64,000 nt of DNA from Rathayibacter caricis DSM 15933 (GTDB lineage: Bacteria > Actinomycetota > Actinomycetes > Actinomycetales > Microbacteriaceae): positions 806,001-870,000 of the forward strand of contig NZ_PZPL01000001.1 in NCBI RefSeq assembly GCF_003044275.1. The letters are read 5' to 3'. The notes under the pieces were generated by a model, which had not been told where the DNA came from, did not search any database, and saw only the letters and a program-made list of their open reading frames with translations. Below are positions 1 to 7,292 of the stretch, in pieces. How positions within the stretch are numbered: position 1 is the first letter of the stretch; every line of letters starts with the position of its first letter. Position numbers and translations under genes: made by a program.

Positions 1-33
1 TCCCGAATCACTCAAGCCGAACGGGGCAGGACG

Positions 34-636
34 ATGACGTACGACGCAGCACAGAACAAGACCGCGGACGAGATCCGCGCCGACATCGAGCGCACCCGCG
101 GCGAGCTGGGCACGGATGTGGACGCGCTGGCCGAGAAGGTCAGCCCGCACGCCATCGCTCAGCGCCAGACCGACAAGGTCAAGAACGCCGTCGGCTCGGT
201 CCGCGACCGGGTGATGGGCACCGTGCACGACGCGACCGACTCGGTCTCGGGCTCGGTCTCCGGAGCGGGCGACTCCGTCAAGGGCGCCGCCGGCTCGGTC
301 AAGGGCAAGGCCGAGGGCAACCCGCTCGCGGTCGGCCTGATCGCGCTCGGCGCGGGCCTGCTCGTCGCCTCCCTCATCCCGGCGTCCAGCGCCGAGAAGC
401 AGGCGGCGTCGAAGGTCAAGGACTCGGCCCAGCCGGTCGTCGACAAGGTCACCGACGCGGCGAAGGAGGCGGCGAGCGAGCTCCAGGAGCCCGCGCAGCA
501 GGCCTTCGCGTCCGTCAAGGAGACCGCGACCGACGCCGCCGCGAACGTCAAGGACGCCGGCACGTCCGCGACCGAGGACGTCAAGGACTCGGCCCGCGAG
601 GCCAAGCACGCGGTGCAGGAGAACGGACAGGCGTAG
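34..636 (+). CDS. DUF3618-domain membrane-associated protein
   Basis: This is a 200-residue protein. Residues about 10-55 match the DUF3618 pattern (ADEIRADIERTRGEL, then a charged helix). One hydrophobic segment lies near residues 97-116 (PLAVGLIALGAGLLVASLIP). The rest is Ala/Lys/Asp-rich and amphipathic, with repeated SVKG and VKDA motifs like LEA or apolipoprotein helices. DUF3618 proteins are small actinobacterial proteins found near stress and envelope genes; their function is unknown. A GGGGCAGG tract precedes the ATG. A strong hairpin follows the stop codon. The start of any operon lies outside the window. Confidence 0.85.
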   Translation: MTYDAAQNKTADEIRADIERTRGELGTDVDALAEKVSPHAIAQRQTDKVKNAVGSVRDRVMGTVHDATDSVSGSVSGAGDSVKGAAGSVKGKAEGNPLAVGLIALGAGLLVASLIPASSAEKQAASKVKDSAQPVVDKVTDAAKEAASELQEPAQQAFASVKETATDAAANVKDAGTSATEDVKDSAREAKHAVQENGQA

Positions 637-655
637 CCTCTCCCCTCACCTACGA

Positions 656-689
656 GAAGGGCGGTGGATCCCCGGATCCGCCGCCCTTC
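656..689. terminator. Bidirectional terminator hairpin
   Basis: A 16-bp stem with one mismatch (GAAGGGCGG.GGATCC) and a 2-nt loop is followed by a T-rich tract on +. It lies between the convergent ends of the DUF3618 gene and the epimerase gene and can serve both. Confidence 0.8.
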
Positions 690-698
690 TTCGTTCTC

Positions 699-1712
699 TC
701 AGCCCCGCAGCGGAGCCGATCCCGCCTTCGTGGTCCGCTCGGCGAGTCCGGCGAGCAATTCCCGGAACGCGTCCTCGGCCGTCCGCGTCGGTTCCCACCC
801 GAGCACCTCGCGCGCCCGCTCGGTCGACATCACCGGCACGTTCGTCGCGATGTCGATCCACCCCGCGTCCGTCCGCTGGATCCGCAGGTGCCACGTCGCG
901 GTGACGAGCGAGCGGATCAGACCGGTCGGCGCCGGGATCCAGCGCGCGCCGACGAGGTCCGCGATCCGCTGCGGTGTGAGCACCGGCTCGGCCGCGATGT
1001 TGAACGCGCCGCCCGCCCGACGGTCGATCGCCCGCCAGAACGCGTCGGCGACGTCGTCCGCGTGCACCGCCTGGAAGATCATCGTGCTCGGCAGCGGCAG
1101 CACCGGCGGCCGGATCCCTCCGAGCCACCGCGTCGGGTAGCGCGGCCCCGCGAAGAGCCCCGCGATCTCGGTCGCCGCCGCCTTCTGGAACACCAGCCCG
1201 GGCCGCAGCCGCGTGACGACGATCTCCGGATACGCCGCCTCGAACACGTCGAGCGCCCGCTCGTTCGCCGCCTTGTGCACGCTGTAGGTCGAGGTGTGCA
1301 GCCCGCCCGTGGGCCAGCTCTCGTCGACCCGCTGCGACTTCGGAGCCGCGCTGTAGGCGCCGACGGAGGAGGCCACCGCCACCTGCCCGACCCCGCTCGC
1401 GGCCGCCGCCTCGAGCACCTTCGCCGTGCCTCCGACTTCGACGAGGCGCTGGAACGCCGGATCGTGGCTGGGCTGGAGCGCCCACGCCAGGTGCACGACC
1501 GCGTCGACGCCCGCGAAGGCCTCGCGCAGGAGCCGCTGCGCCGCACTCGAGGCGACGTCGATCTCCTTCCACGTCACTCCCCGGTACTCGGAGGAGTCGG
1601 GGCGGGGCGCCCGGCGCGCGATGCCGACGACCTCGACCGACTCCTCCCGCTCGAGCCGCCGCAGCAGCGCCGTCCCCAGATTGCCCGTCGCTCCGACGAT
1701 CGCGATCCGCAT
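699..1712 (-). CDS. NAD-dependent epimerase/dehydratase (extended SDR)
   Basis: This 337-residue protein starts with a Rossmann fold (MRIAIVGATGNLG, the GxxGxxG nucleotide site). It carries the SDR catalytic pair in YSVHK near residue 150. The extended SDR family oxidises, epimerises or dehydrates nucleotide sugars and related substrates with NAD(P). The substrate cannot be read from the sequence. The frame stays open further upstream, but the ATG at 1712 is chosen because GGGGGAGGA stands just before it and the Rossmann motif begins at residue 2. It appears to be a single-gene unit sharing a terminator with the convergent DUF3618 gene. Confidence 0.85.
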   Translation of the reverse strand: MRIAIVGATGNLGTALLRRLEREESVEVVGIARRAPRPDSSEYRGVTWKEIDVASSAAQRLLREAFAGVDAVVHLAWALQPSHDPAFQRLVEVGGTAKVLEAAAASGVGQVAVASSVGAYSAAPKSQRVDESWPTGGLHTSTYSVHKAANERALDVFEAAYPEIVVTRLRPGLVFQKAAATEIAGLFAGPRYPTRWLGGIRPPVLPLPSTMIFQAVHADDVADAFWRAIDRRAGGAFNIAAEPVLTPQRIADLVGARWIPAPTGLIRSLVTATWHLRIQRTDAGWIDIATNVPVMSTERAREVLGWEPTRTAEDAFRELLAGLAERTTKAGSAPLRG

Positions 1713-1910
1713 GTCGATGTCCTCCCCCGGCCGGCAGGCGCCGCCGTGGTTCGAGGCTAGGCAGTGGTGTTGGGATGCCGCGGCGGCTTGACAGGTCGCT
1801 GCGACCATTGGTGACCTCGGCGGTGTGCGACAGAGCCGCTCCTCTCACTACGCCGTCAGGCGCATCCCTCCCGAGCGACCGCGCTGCCGGAATCAGGGCC
1901 TGAAAGGCGG

Positions 1911-1944
1911 GAGCCCGGCCCATCGAAGACGATGGGCCGGGCTC
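1911..1944 (-). terminator. Terminator of exported repeat protein A
   Basis: A perfect 15-bp stem (GAGCCCGGCCCATCG) with a 4-nt loop lies 25 bp downstream of the stop codon of the - strand gene at 1970. The rest of 1713-1969 holds no gene I can support; it includes the upstream region of the epimerase. Confidence 0.85.
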
Positions 1945-1969
1945 GAGGTGCCTGCTGTTGCAGGGAGAG

Positions 1970-3262
1970 TCAGCAGGCCGGTGCTGTGACGTAGTCGACG
2001 TAGTGGTTGTTGCCTGCGTCGATGTAGCCGATCGCCGCGGTGACGCCGGTAGCGATGGGGTTGGGCTCGTTGTAGTAATAGAGGCCACCCTCAGGGGAGA
2101 GGAAGTAGCCGACACCGACTGCGGTCGAACGGTCGCCGCCGTGGGACGCGGTGCTGTTGTCCTCGACGCGGTAGGTGAAGCTGTTGCCGGTCGAGTCGAC
2201 GTAGTCGACGTAGTGGTTGTTGGCGGAGTCCATGTAGCCGATCGCGGAGGTGACGCCCGTCGCGACCGGATTGGGGTTCTCGTAGTAGTACAGGCCACCG
2301 TCGGGCGAGAGGAAGTACCCGTTGCCGACCGCCTTCGAGCGGGGGCCGCCGAAGGAGGCGGTGTTGTTGTCCTCGACCCGATAGCCGAAGGCGTTCCCGG
2401 TGGAGTCGATGTAGTCGACGTAGTGGTTGTTGGCGGTGTCGAGGTAGCCGAAAGCGGAAGTGACGCCCGTCGCGACCGGATTGGGGTTCTCGTAGTAGTA
2501 GAGGCCGCCGTCGGGTGAGAGGAAGTACCCATTGCCGACAGCGGTGGAGCGGTCACCGCCGAAGGAGGCGGTGTTGTTGTCCTCGGCGCGGTAGGCGAAG
2601 GAGCTCCCATCGGTCTTGACGTAGTCGACGTAGTGATTGTTGGCCGCGTCGAGGTAGCCGACTGCAGATGCCACGCCGGTGGCGACGGGGTTGGGGTTCT
2701 CGTAGTAGTAGAGGTTGCCCTCGGAGTCGAGGAAGTAGCCGTTTCCAACGACACCCGATCGGTTGCCTCCCATCGAGGCGGCGCTGTTGGTCTCGTGCAC
2801 GTACGCCCAGGCGTTACCCGCAGCCGACACCGTGACCGGCGCGGCGGCGGTGGCACTGGAGGTCGACGCGGCGATCGTGACCGTTGCGGCGGTGCCGCTC
2901 GCCTTCACTCCGCTGAGCACGACCTCGCCGTTCGCGTCGGTCGAGAAGGGGCGCGAGCCGGTCTCGCCGTTCGACCAGGTGAGTCCTGCCGGAAGGGTGA
3001 CGGTGACGAGAGTGCCGGTGGGCGGCGCGGTCGTACCGTCGGTGGTCGCCTTGATGACGACGTCCTTCAGGGTGCCGCACGCAGCGACCGTGTAGGGCCC
3101 GTTCGTGAAGGCGAGCGTCGGCGCCTCGCCCGACGCCGCCGCGAGCGGTGCGCCGACAGCGGTGGCGACGACCGGGATCGTCCAGGCGGCGCCGGCGACG
3201 AGAGTGCGGCGCTGAACGCCTCCATTCGAGTCGCGGACGAAATCGGGCTGATTGTGAGTCAT
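1970..3262 (-). CDS. Exported four-repeat protein A (Tat-like signal, function unknown)
   Basis: This is a 430-residue exported protein of unknown function. Residues about 17-45 form a twin-arginine-like signal (VQRRTLVAGAAWTIPVV, then AAAS/GE as probable cleavage). Residues about 48-148 form a Ser/Thr-rich beta-sandwich-like domain. Four repeats of 70 residues follow, each with the core VGNGYFLSPDGGLYYYENP, NPVATGV and NNHYVDY. The mature protein has only two cysteines, one in VAACGTLKD and one at the very C terminus (TAPAC). The ATG at 3262 is chosen over an upstream in-frame start because AAAGG precedes it and the signal begins there. It is transcribed divergently from its AraC-type neighbour. 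Two paralogues follow at 4492 and 7293. It may act at the surface or in an extracellular structure; this is inference. Confidence 0.8.
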   Translation of the reverse strand: MTHNQPDFVRDSNGGVQRRTLVAGAAWTIPVVATAVGAPLAAASGEAPTLAFTNGPYTVAACGTLKDVVIKATTDGTTAPPTGTLVTVTLPAGLTWSNGETGSRPFSTDANGEVVLSGVKASGTAATVTIAASTSSATAAAPVTVSAAGNAWAYVHETNSAASMGGNRSGVVGNGYFLDSEGNLYYYENPNPVATGVASAVGYLDAANNHYVDYVKTDGSSFAYRAEDNNTASFGGDRSTAVGNGYFLSPDGGLYYYENPNPVATGVTSAFGYLDTANNHYVDYIDSTGNAFGYRVEDNNTASFGGPRSKAVGNGYFLSPDGGLYYYENPNPVATGVTSAIGYMDSANNHYVDYVDSTGNSFTYRVEDNSTASHGGDRSTAVGVGYFLSPEGGLYYYNEPNPIATGVTAAIGYIDAGNNHYVDYVTAPAC

Positions 3263-3486
3263 GAGAACCTTTCGCTTTATGGGGACGGTCAGATGATGAC
3301 GATCCCTCGCGCTCGGGTCCACCGCAGCGGCGGTTTTGCATACCTGTTGCGGCCTAGCTTGTATACGTAATGCATCCGTATGTGGACGAGCGTCGCTGAC
3401 GGCTATTTTCGGATTGCCGATCAACGTCGAGAATCCTCCCCGCCCGGAGCGAGACGGCGTCGCGGCCCGATCGGAGCGAGCGCCGA
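3263..3486. promoter_or_regulatory. Divergent promoter/operator region, module A
   Basis: This 224-bp interval separates the divergent repeat protein A and regulator A. An AT-richer core at about 3330-3385 stands out from the GC-rich background. It holds two similar boxes, TTGCATACCTGTTGC (3336) and TTGTATACGTAATGC (3359), 11 of 15 identical and 23 bp apart. These are candidate AraC half-sites. Exact promoter boxes cannot be fixed by eye. Confidence 0.45.
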
Positions 3487-4377
3487 ATGATTCTTCGCGG
3501 TGATGCCGGCACAGCCTGGTTCTCGTCTCGCGGACTCACACCGACGGGCCCGTCCGAGGTGGTCGTCGACGAAAGGACATTGCCCGGTCTCCGCCTCACG
3601 AGGACGTGGCACAGCCCGGTATCAGGAATTCTCGAAGCACCGCAGAACGCACTACTCGTCATACTTCAGCTCGACTCTTCTCTGGATATCCAGCCGTGGC
3701 AGGAGGGGCATGGATCATCGGACCTTGTGGAGGTTCTCGCTGGTGACTCGTTCGCAGTCGAAGCCGGACAGCGGATACTGATGCAGTCGACCACGGCAGG
3801 CGCGCGCATCGAGATCGAATTGCAGGAAGAAGAGCCATCGGGCCTCGACGAGGCGGCCTTTCCCGCGCTTCTCTGGAGGCGCCAGGATCAGGGGTGGTCG
3901 CATTCGGCGCTGGTCTCGCTCATCAATGTCGTGCTCAATCTCGATCAGGACGCCCCCGTGACCGATTCGTTTCATTTCGTCGCGGCTGTTCGGGCGTGTT
4001 GGAGCGCATTCCTCCCGCACGCTGTCACCACCTCGGAAGCCGTCGCGGACTCCGCTGCACACACGCTCGCACGGAGAGCCTTGACGAGCATCGAGACGCG
4101 AGCATTGGACCCGAACTTCACCGTCAATAGACTCGCCGAGGAATTGGGTGTCACCCGCGCCTATCTGTGGCGAGTAGTCAAAGACGAGACATCCACTACG
4201 CCCAGCGATATGCTTCGCGCTATCCGGCGCCGCGCGGCCGTCGCATTCACAGAAGAGAGCCGAAAGGCGGGCATCCGCTTGACTATGGACGAGCTGGCGC
4301 AGAAGGCGGGATTCGGCTCGGTGGACTCCCTTCGACGCGCCTTGAAGACAAGAGAGCACCACGACCCGCTCCCCTAG
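3487..4377 (+). CDS. AraC-family transcriptional regulator, module A
   Basis: This 296-residue regulator has an N-terminal sensing region of the AraC-binding-like type (residues about 1-120), with a pattern shared with the two other regulators here (AWxxxRGxxxxxGP, then RTWHSP). The C-terminal AraC DNA-binding domain spans residues about 208-290: the first helix-turn-helix is FTVNRLAEELGVTRAYLWRV and the second is MDELAQKAGFGSVDSLRRAL. It is divergent from exported protein A, the usual arrangement for a dedicated local regulator. The ligand is unknown. Codon use is slightly less GC-rich than in neighbours. The start is the first ATG; the ribosome binding site is weak. Confidence 0.85.
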   Translation: MILRGDAGTAWFSSRGLTPTGPSEVVVDERTLPGLRLTRTWHSPVSGILEAPQNALLVILQLDSSLDIQPWQEGHGSSDLVEVLAGDSFAVEAGQRILMQSTTAGARIEIELQEEEPSGLDEAAFPALLWRRQDQGWSHSALVSLINVVLNLDQDAPVTDSFHFVAAVRACWSAFLPHAVTTSEAVADSAAHTLARRALTSIETRALDPNFTVNRLAEELGVTRAYLWRVVKDETSTTPSDMLRAIRRRAAVAFTEESRKAGIRLTMDELAQKAGFGSVDSLRRALKTREHHDPLP

Positions 4378-4441
4378 CAGGCCACCCGTCCTCGCGAGAC
4401 CTGGAACCACCCGCGCGGGCATCCGACGGCCTCTGCTCGAC

Positions 4442-4484
4442 GAAGAACGGCCCCTACCGCCAGAAGCGGTCGAGGCCGTTCTTC
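4442..4484. terminator. Bidirectional terminator between modules A and B
   Basis: An 11-bp perfect stem (GAAGAACGGCC / GGCCGTTCTTC) encloses a 21-nt loop between the convergent ends of regulator A (4377) and exported protein B (4492). Confidence 0.75.
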
Positions 4485-4491
4485 CGCCTGT

Positions 4492-5769
4492 CTACGCGCA
4501 GGGCTGGGTGACCACGTAGTTCGCGAAGTTGTCGCCGTTGCTGTAGGTCGAGACAGCACTGACGTTCCGGGCGACGACGGTGTTCGTGTAGTACAGGTCG
4601 CCGTTGTCTGCGAGGTAGTAGCCGGAGCCGACGGGGGTCGAGCCGGCCGGGACGCTGGGGAAGTAGGCCGTCGGTCCGGCGGTTCCCGCCTGACCCGCCG
4701 CCCCCGAGTTCGTGACGAAGTTGGCATAGTTGCCCTGCTGGGCACTGTACGTCGAGACGGAGGCGACGTCGGAGACGACCAGGGTGTTCGTGTAGTACAG
4801 GTCGCCGTCGTCGGTGAGGTAGTAGCCGGAGCCGACCGGCGTGGACCCGAGGGGAACCGACGTGAACTGATCAGGGCCGGACGCGTTCCCGACCTGGAAG
4901 GCGGTGCCGCTGGTCGTGACGTAGTTCGCGAAGTTCTGGCCCGCGTTGCTGTAGCTCGAGGCGGATGCGACACCGGTGGCGACGACCGTGTTCGTGTAGT
5001 ACAGGTCACCGTTGGGAGCGAGGAAGAAGCCGGAGCCGACGGGCGTCGATCCGCTCGGGACGCTCGAGAAGTAGGTGGGCACGCCCGACACCCCCACCTG
5101 ACCCGCGACTCCGGCGGCCGTGATGAAGTTCGCGAAGTTGCCTCCCTGGTTGCTGTAGGTCTCGACGGAGTCGATACCCGTGGCCATCACGGAGTTCGTG
5201 TAGTAGAGGTCACCGTTCGGAGCCAGGAAGTATCCGGAACCGACCGGCTCGGACCCTGCCGGCACGGAGGTGAACGCGCTGACTCCGGAGCCGACGCCGA
5301 TCTGGAAGGCACCGCCGACGCGCGGCGCCGAGAGCGCAGCCGTCGCCGTGGCGGCGCCCGCACTCGCGACGATCGTCGAGTCTCCGCCGCCCGCAGGGAC
5401 CGTGATCGGAGGGAGGAGCACCGATCCGTCCGCCCCGGAGGTGAAGGGCCTCGACGTGCTGCCGTCGTCGAAGGTGTAGCCGCCGGAGAGGGTGATGGTG
5501 ACGGACTCGCCTGGAGCGACAGCGCCGCCACTGCTCACCACGACTCGGGCGTTGTCGATGGTGCCGCACGCGGAGCCGGTGTACTGCGGCAGATCGAATG
5601 CGAGGGTGAGCGCCTCGCCCGATGCCGCTGCGAGCGGTGCGCCGATCGCGGTCGCGACGACCGGGATCGTCCAGGCCGCGCCGGCGACGATCGTGCGGCG
5701 CTGGACGCCGTCGGAGCCCGTGAAGGTCGCGCCCGCCTGCACTGCGGATGAAGTGTCGTTCTTGGTCAT
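4492..5769 (-). CDS. Exported four-repeat protein B (Tat-like signal, function unknown)
   Basis: This 425-residue paralogue of protein A has unknown function. Residues about 22-50 hold the same signal (VQRRTIVAGAAWTIPVV, AAAS/GE). Residues about 52-155 are a beta-sandwich-like domain that has diverged from that of A. Four repeats of about 68 residues follow, with the core VPAGSTPVGSGYFLAPNGD, LYYTN, VVATGV and NFANYV. Only two cysteines are present, in GSACGTIDN and in the terminal TQPCA. The ATG at 5769 has TAGGAAA upstream. The gene is divergent from regulator B. Confidence 0.8.
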   Translation of the reverse strand: MTKNDTSSAVQAGATFTGSDGVQRRTIVAGAAWTIPVVATAIGAPLAAASGEALTLAFDLPQYTGSACGTIDNARVVVSSGGAVAPGESVTITLSGGYTFDDGSTSRPFTSGADGSVLLPPITVPAGGGDSTIVASAGAATATAALSAPRVGGAFQIGVGSGVSAFTSVPAGSEPVGSGYFLAPNGDLYYTNSVMATGIDSVETYSNQGGNFANFITAAGVAGQVGVSGVPTYFSSVPSGSTPVGSGFFLAPNGDLYYTNTVVATGVASASSYSNAGQNFANYVTTSGTAFQVGNASGPDQFTSVPLGSTPVGSGYYLTDDGDLYYTNTLVVSDVASVSTYSAQQGNYANFVTNSGAAGQAGTAGPTAYFPSVPAGSTPVGSGYYLADNGDLYYTNTVVARNVSAVSTYSNGDNFANYVVTQPCA

Positions 5770-5854
5770 TCGGATTTCCTAACGTCGACGAGAACAGATG
5801 ACGTGAGTGATCTTCGACACCGAGAGACGGGAAATCATCTTTCGCGAGAGGAGA

Positions 5855-5894
5855 TGCGCGTCTGACGTTCGTCTCTGCGCGTCTGACGTCCGTC
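5855..5894. promoter_or_regulatory. Direct-repeat operator candidate, module B
   Basis: Two copies of a 19-bp sequence (TGCGCGTCTGACGTTCGTC and the same with one change, TCC) start at 5855 and 5876, so their period is 21 bp, two helical turns. They lie in the 230-bp gap between divergent exported protein B and regulator B. AraC-family proteins typically bind direct repeats with about this spacing, so this is a likely regulator B site. Confidence 0.65.
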
Positions 5895-5999
5895 CTTTTG
5901 CCGTGACGGTCGGAGCGGTCGAATGTGGTCCTATGTCCGAGGGGTGCTGGCGCGCGGACCCCCGAGGATCGACAGTCCGAATCCGATCGAGGTGGTTCC

Positions 6000-6881
6000 G
6001 TGAACGCCTCCTCGTCCGAAAGGCGAATCGCGCTGACGGGGCCTTCCGCCCGGGAATGGCTGCGGCGACGAGGATGGAGCCTCTCGGAGGAGACGGGCCC
6101 GCAGCAGCTCTACGCCGACGAGATCCGCCGGCACGACTTCGTCATCCGACGACAGTGGACATCGACGATCTCCGGCCGGTGGACGGCGCTCGATCCTGAC
6201 ATCACCCAGGTCACCCTCGTCATCGAAGGGGATGCGCGAGTCGAGATCGGAGGGAAGGAGAGTCGCCTTCACGGCGGGTACGCCATCTGGCGGGACCGAA
6301 GGGCGAAGGTGTCGCTGGAGTCACCGACACCTCTCGCGCTGATGCAGATCGAGAGCGCAGGCGTCCCCCGTGATTTCATCTCGGCAGAGCGGGGCGACGG
6401 AGCCGTTTTCGAACCGCTTCCCGCGTTACGGGAGATGCTCGCTGGCCAGATCTCCGCCACGTTGAACTCCGAGATCGAGCCGTCGATGAACGAGTTCGCC
6501 TATCTGCAGGGATCGATCGAGTACGCGACCATGGCACTCCTGCTCGGCGTCGAGAAGAAGGCGAGGGGGAGGGATCTCTATCACCGCGCAGCCGACATCC
6601 TGATCACTCGCGCAAGCGATCCCGAGCTGACTCTCGACGAGGTCGCCGAAGAGTTGCGGATATCGAAGTCGCACGTGCAACGCGCCTTTCGAAACGCAGG
6701 GACGACACCCCTCACCTTCCTGGAACGAAGAAGGGTGACGATCGCTCGCACATTGCTCGAGGACGGCACGAGCCCGACGAGTGAGGAGGTCGATTCGGTC
6801 GCGCGCCGCGCGGGATTCTCGTCCACTCGGATGATGAAGGACGCGTTCCGGCGGGAAGCGGCTCGTGCGAGGAAGGACTAG
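6000..6881 (+). CDS. AraC-family transcriptional regulator, module B
   Basis: This 293-residue regulator is paralogous to those at 3487 and 8802. The N-terminal region has EWLRRRGWSLSEETGP, LYAD and a cupin-like sensing part (residues about 65-115). The C-terminal AraC domain (about 205-286) has helix-turn-helix motifs LDEVAEELRISKSHVQRAF and VDSVARRAGFSSTRMMKDAF. The frame is open further upstream, but the GTG at 6000 is preferred: GAGGTGG stands 6 nt before it and the resulting length matches the other two regulators. It is divergent from exported protein B with a direct-repeat site between them. Confidence 0.8.
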   Translation: MNASSSERRIALTGPSAREWLRRRGWSLSEETGPQQLYADEIRRHDFVIRRQWTSTISGRWTALDPDITQVTLVIEGDARVEIGGKESRLHGGYAIWRDRRAKVSLESPTPLALMQIESAGVPRDFISAERGDGAVFEPLPALREMLAGQISATLNSEIEPSMNEFAYLQGSIEYATMALLLGVEKKARGRDLYHRAADILITRASDPELTLDEVAEELRISKSHVQRAFRNAGTTPLTFLERRRVTIARTLLEDGTSPTSEEVDSVARRAGFSSTRMMKDAFRREAARARKD

Positions 6882-7034
6882 TCGCTCTCGCTCGGACTCC
6901 AGCCGGCGGAAGCTCGCCGACGGGGTCCAGGACCCGACCGGCGATCGCGGGGTCGAACCACGGAGGAGCCCCGGTACCGGCTCGACGGTCGGTCGAGCGC
7001 TCGTACCGGGACCGGATCAGCGCCGACGGCGCGG

Positions 7035-7212
7035 TCAGCAGCCGCCGGTCGTGTAGCTGGCGATGAGGGCGCCACCGGGGTGGTCGTAGGCACTTCGCGT
7101 CGAGCACGCCCTTCGCGATGATCTCGGTCGTGGACCCGTTGTTGTACAGAAGCGTGCCGTCCGGCATGAGGAAGAACCGGTCGCCGACGACAGCGGCGGC
7201 CGAGGGGACGAT
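7035..7212 (-). pseudogene. Frameshifted 3' remnant of a fourth repeat-protein gene
   Basis: On -, codons read VPSAAAVVGDRFFLMPDG, then TLLYNNGSTTEIIAKGVLDA, matching the repeat core of proteins A-C. A shift of frame near 7092 then gives SAYDHPGGALIASYTTGGC and a stop at 7035, ending in cysteine like the intact proteins. Nothing homologous is visible upstream, where the terminator of protein C begins. The remainder of 6882-7292 holds no other gene. It is a decayed copy or a recombination scar. Confidence 0.65.
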
Positions 7213-7241
7213 CGCCCGAGGACAAACCCGGGCGATCGTCC
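7206..7241 (-). terminator. Terminator of exported protein C
   Basis: A 13-bp perfect stem (GGACGATCGCCCG) with a 10-nt loop lies about 50 bp beyond the stop codon of the - strand gene at 7293. It abuts the upstream end of the pseudogene remnant. Confidence 0.75.
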
Positions 7242-7292
7242 GACGTCCAGTTCTCTACGGCCAGCTCGGGCCAGCCGGTGCCACGTGACGTT

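Noticed and set aside
1985..2780. Tandem 210-bp DNA repeats as a non-coding satellite
   Set aside because: They are in frame and encode the four 70-residue protein repeats of exported protein A.
646..2856. Very long - strand frame opposite or out of phase with real genes
   Set aside because: Arg/Pro/Thr-rich low-complexity translation; a by-product of high GC in another frame of the epimerase and repeat protein A.
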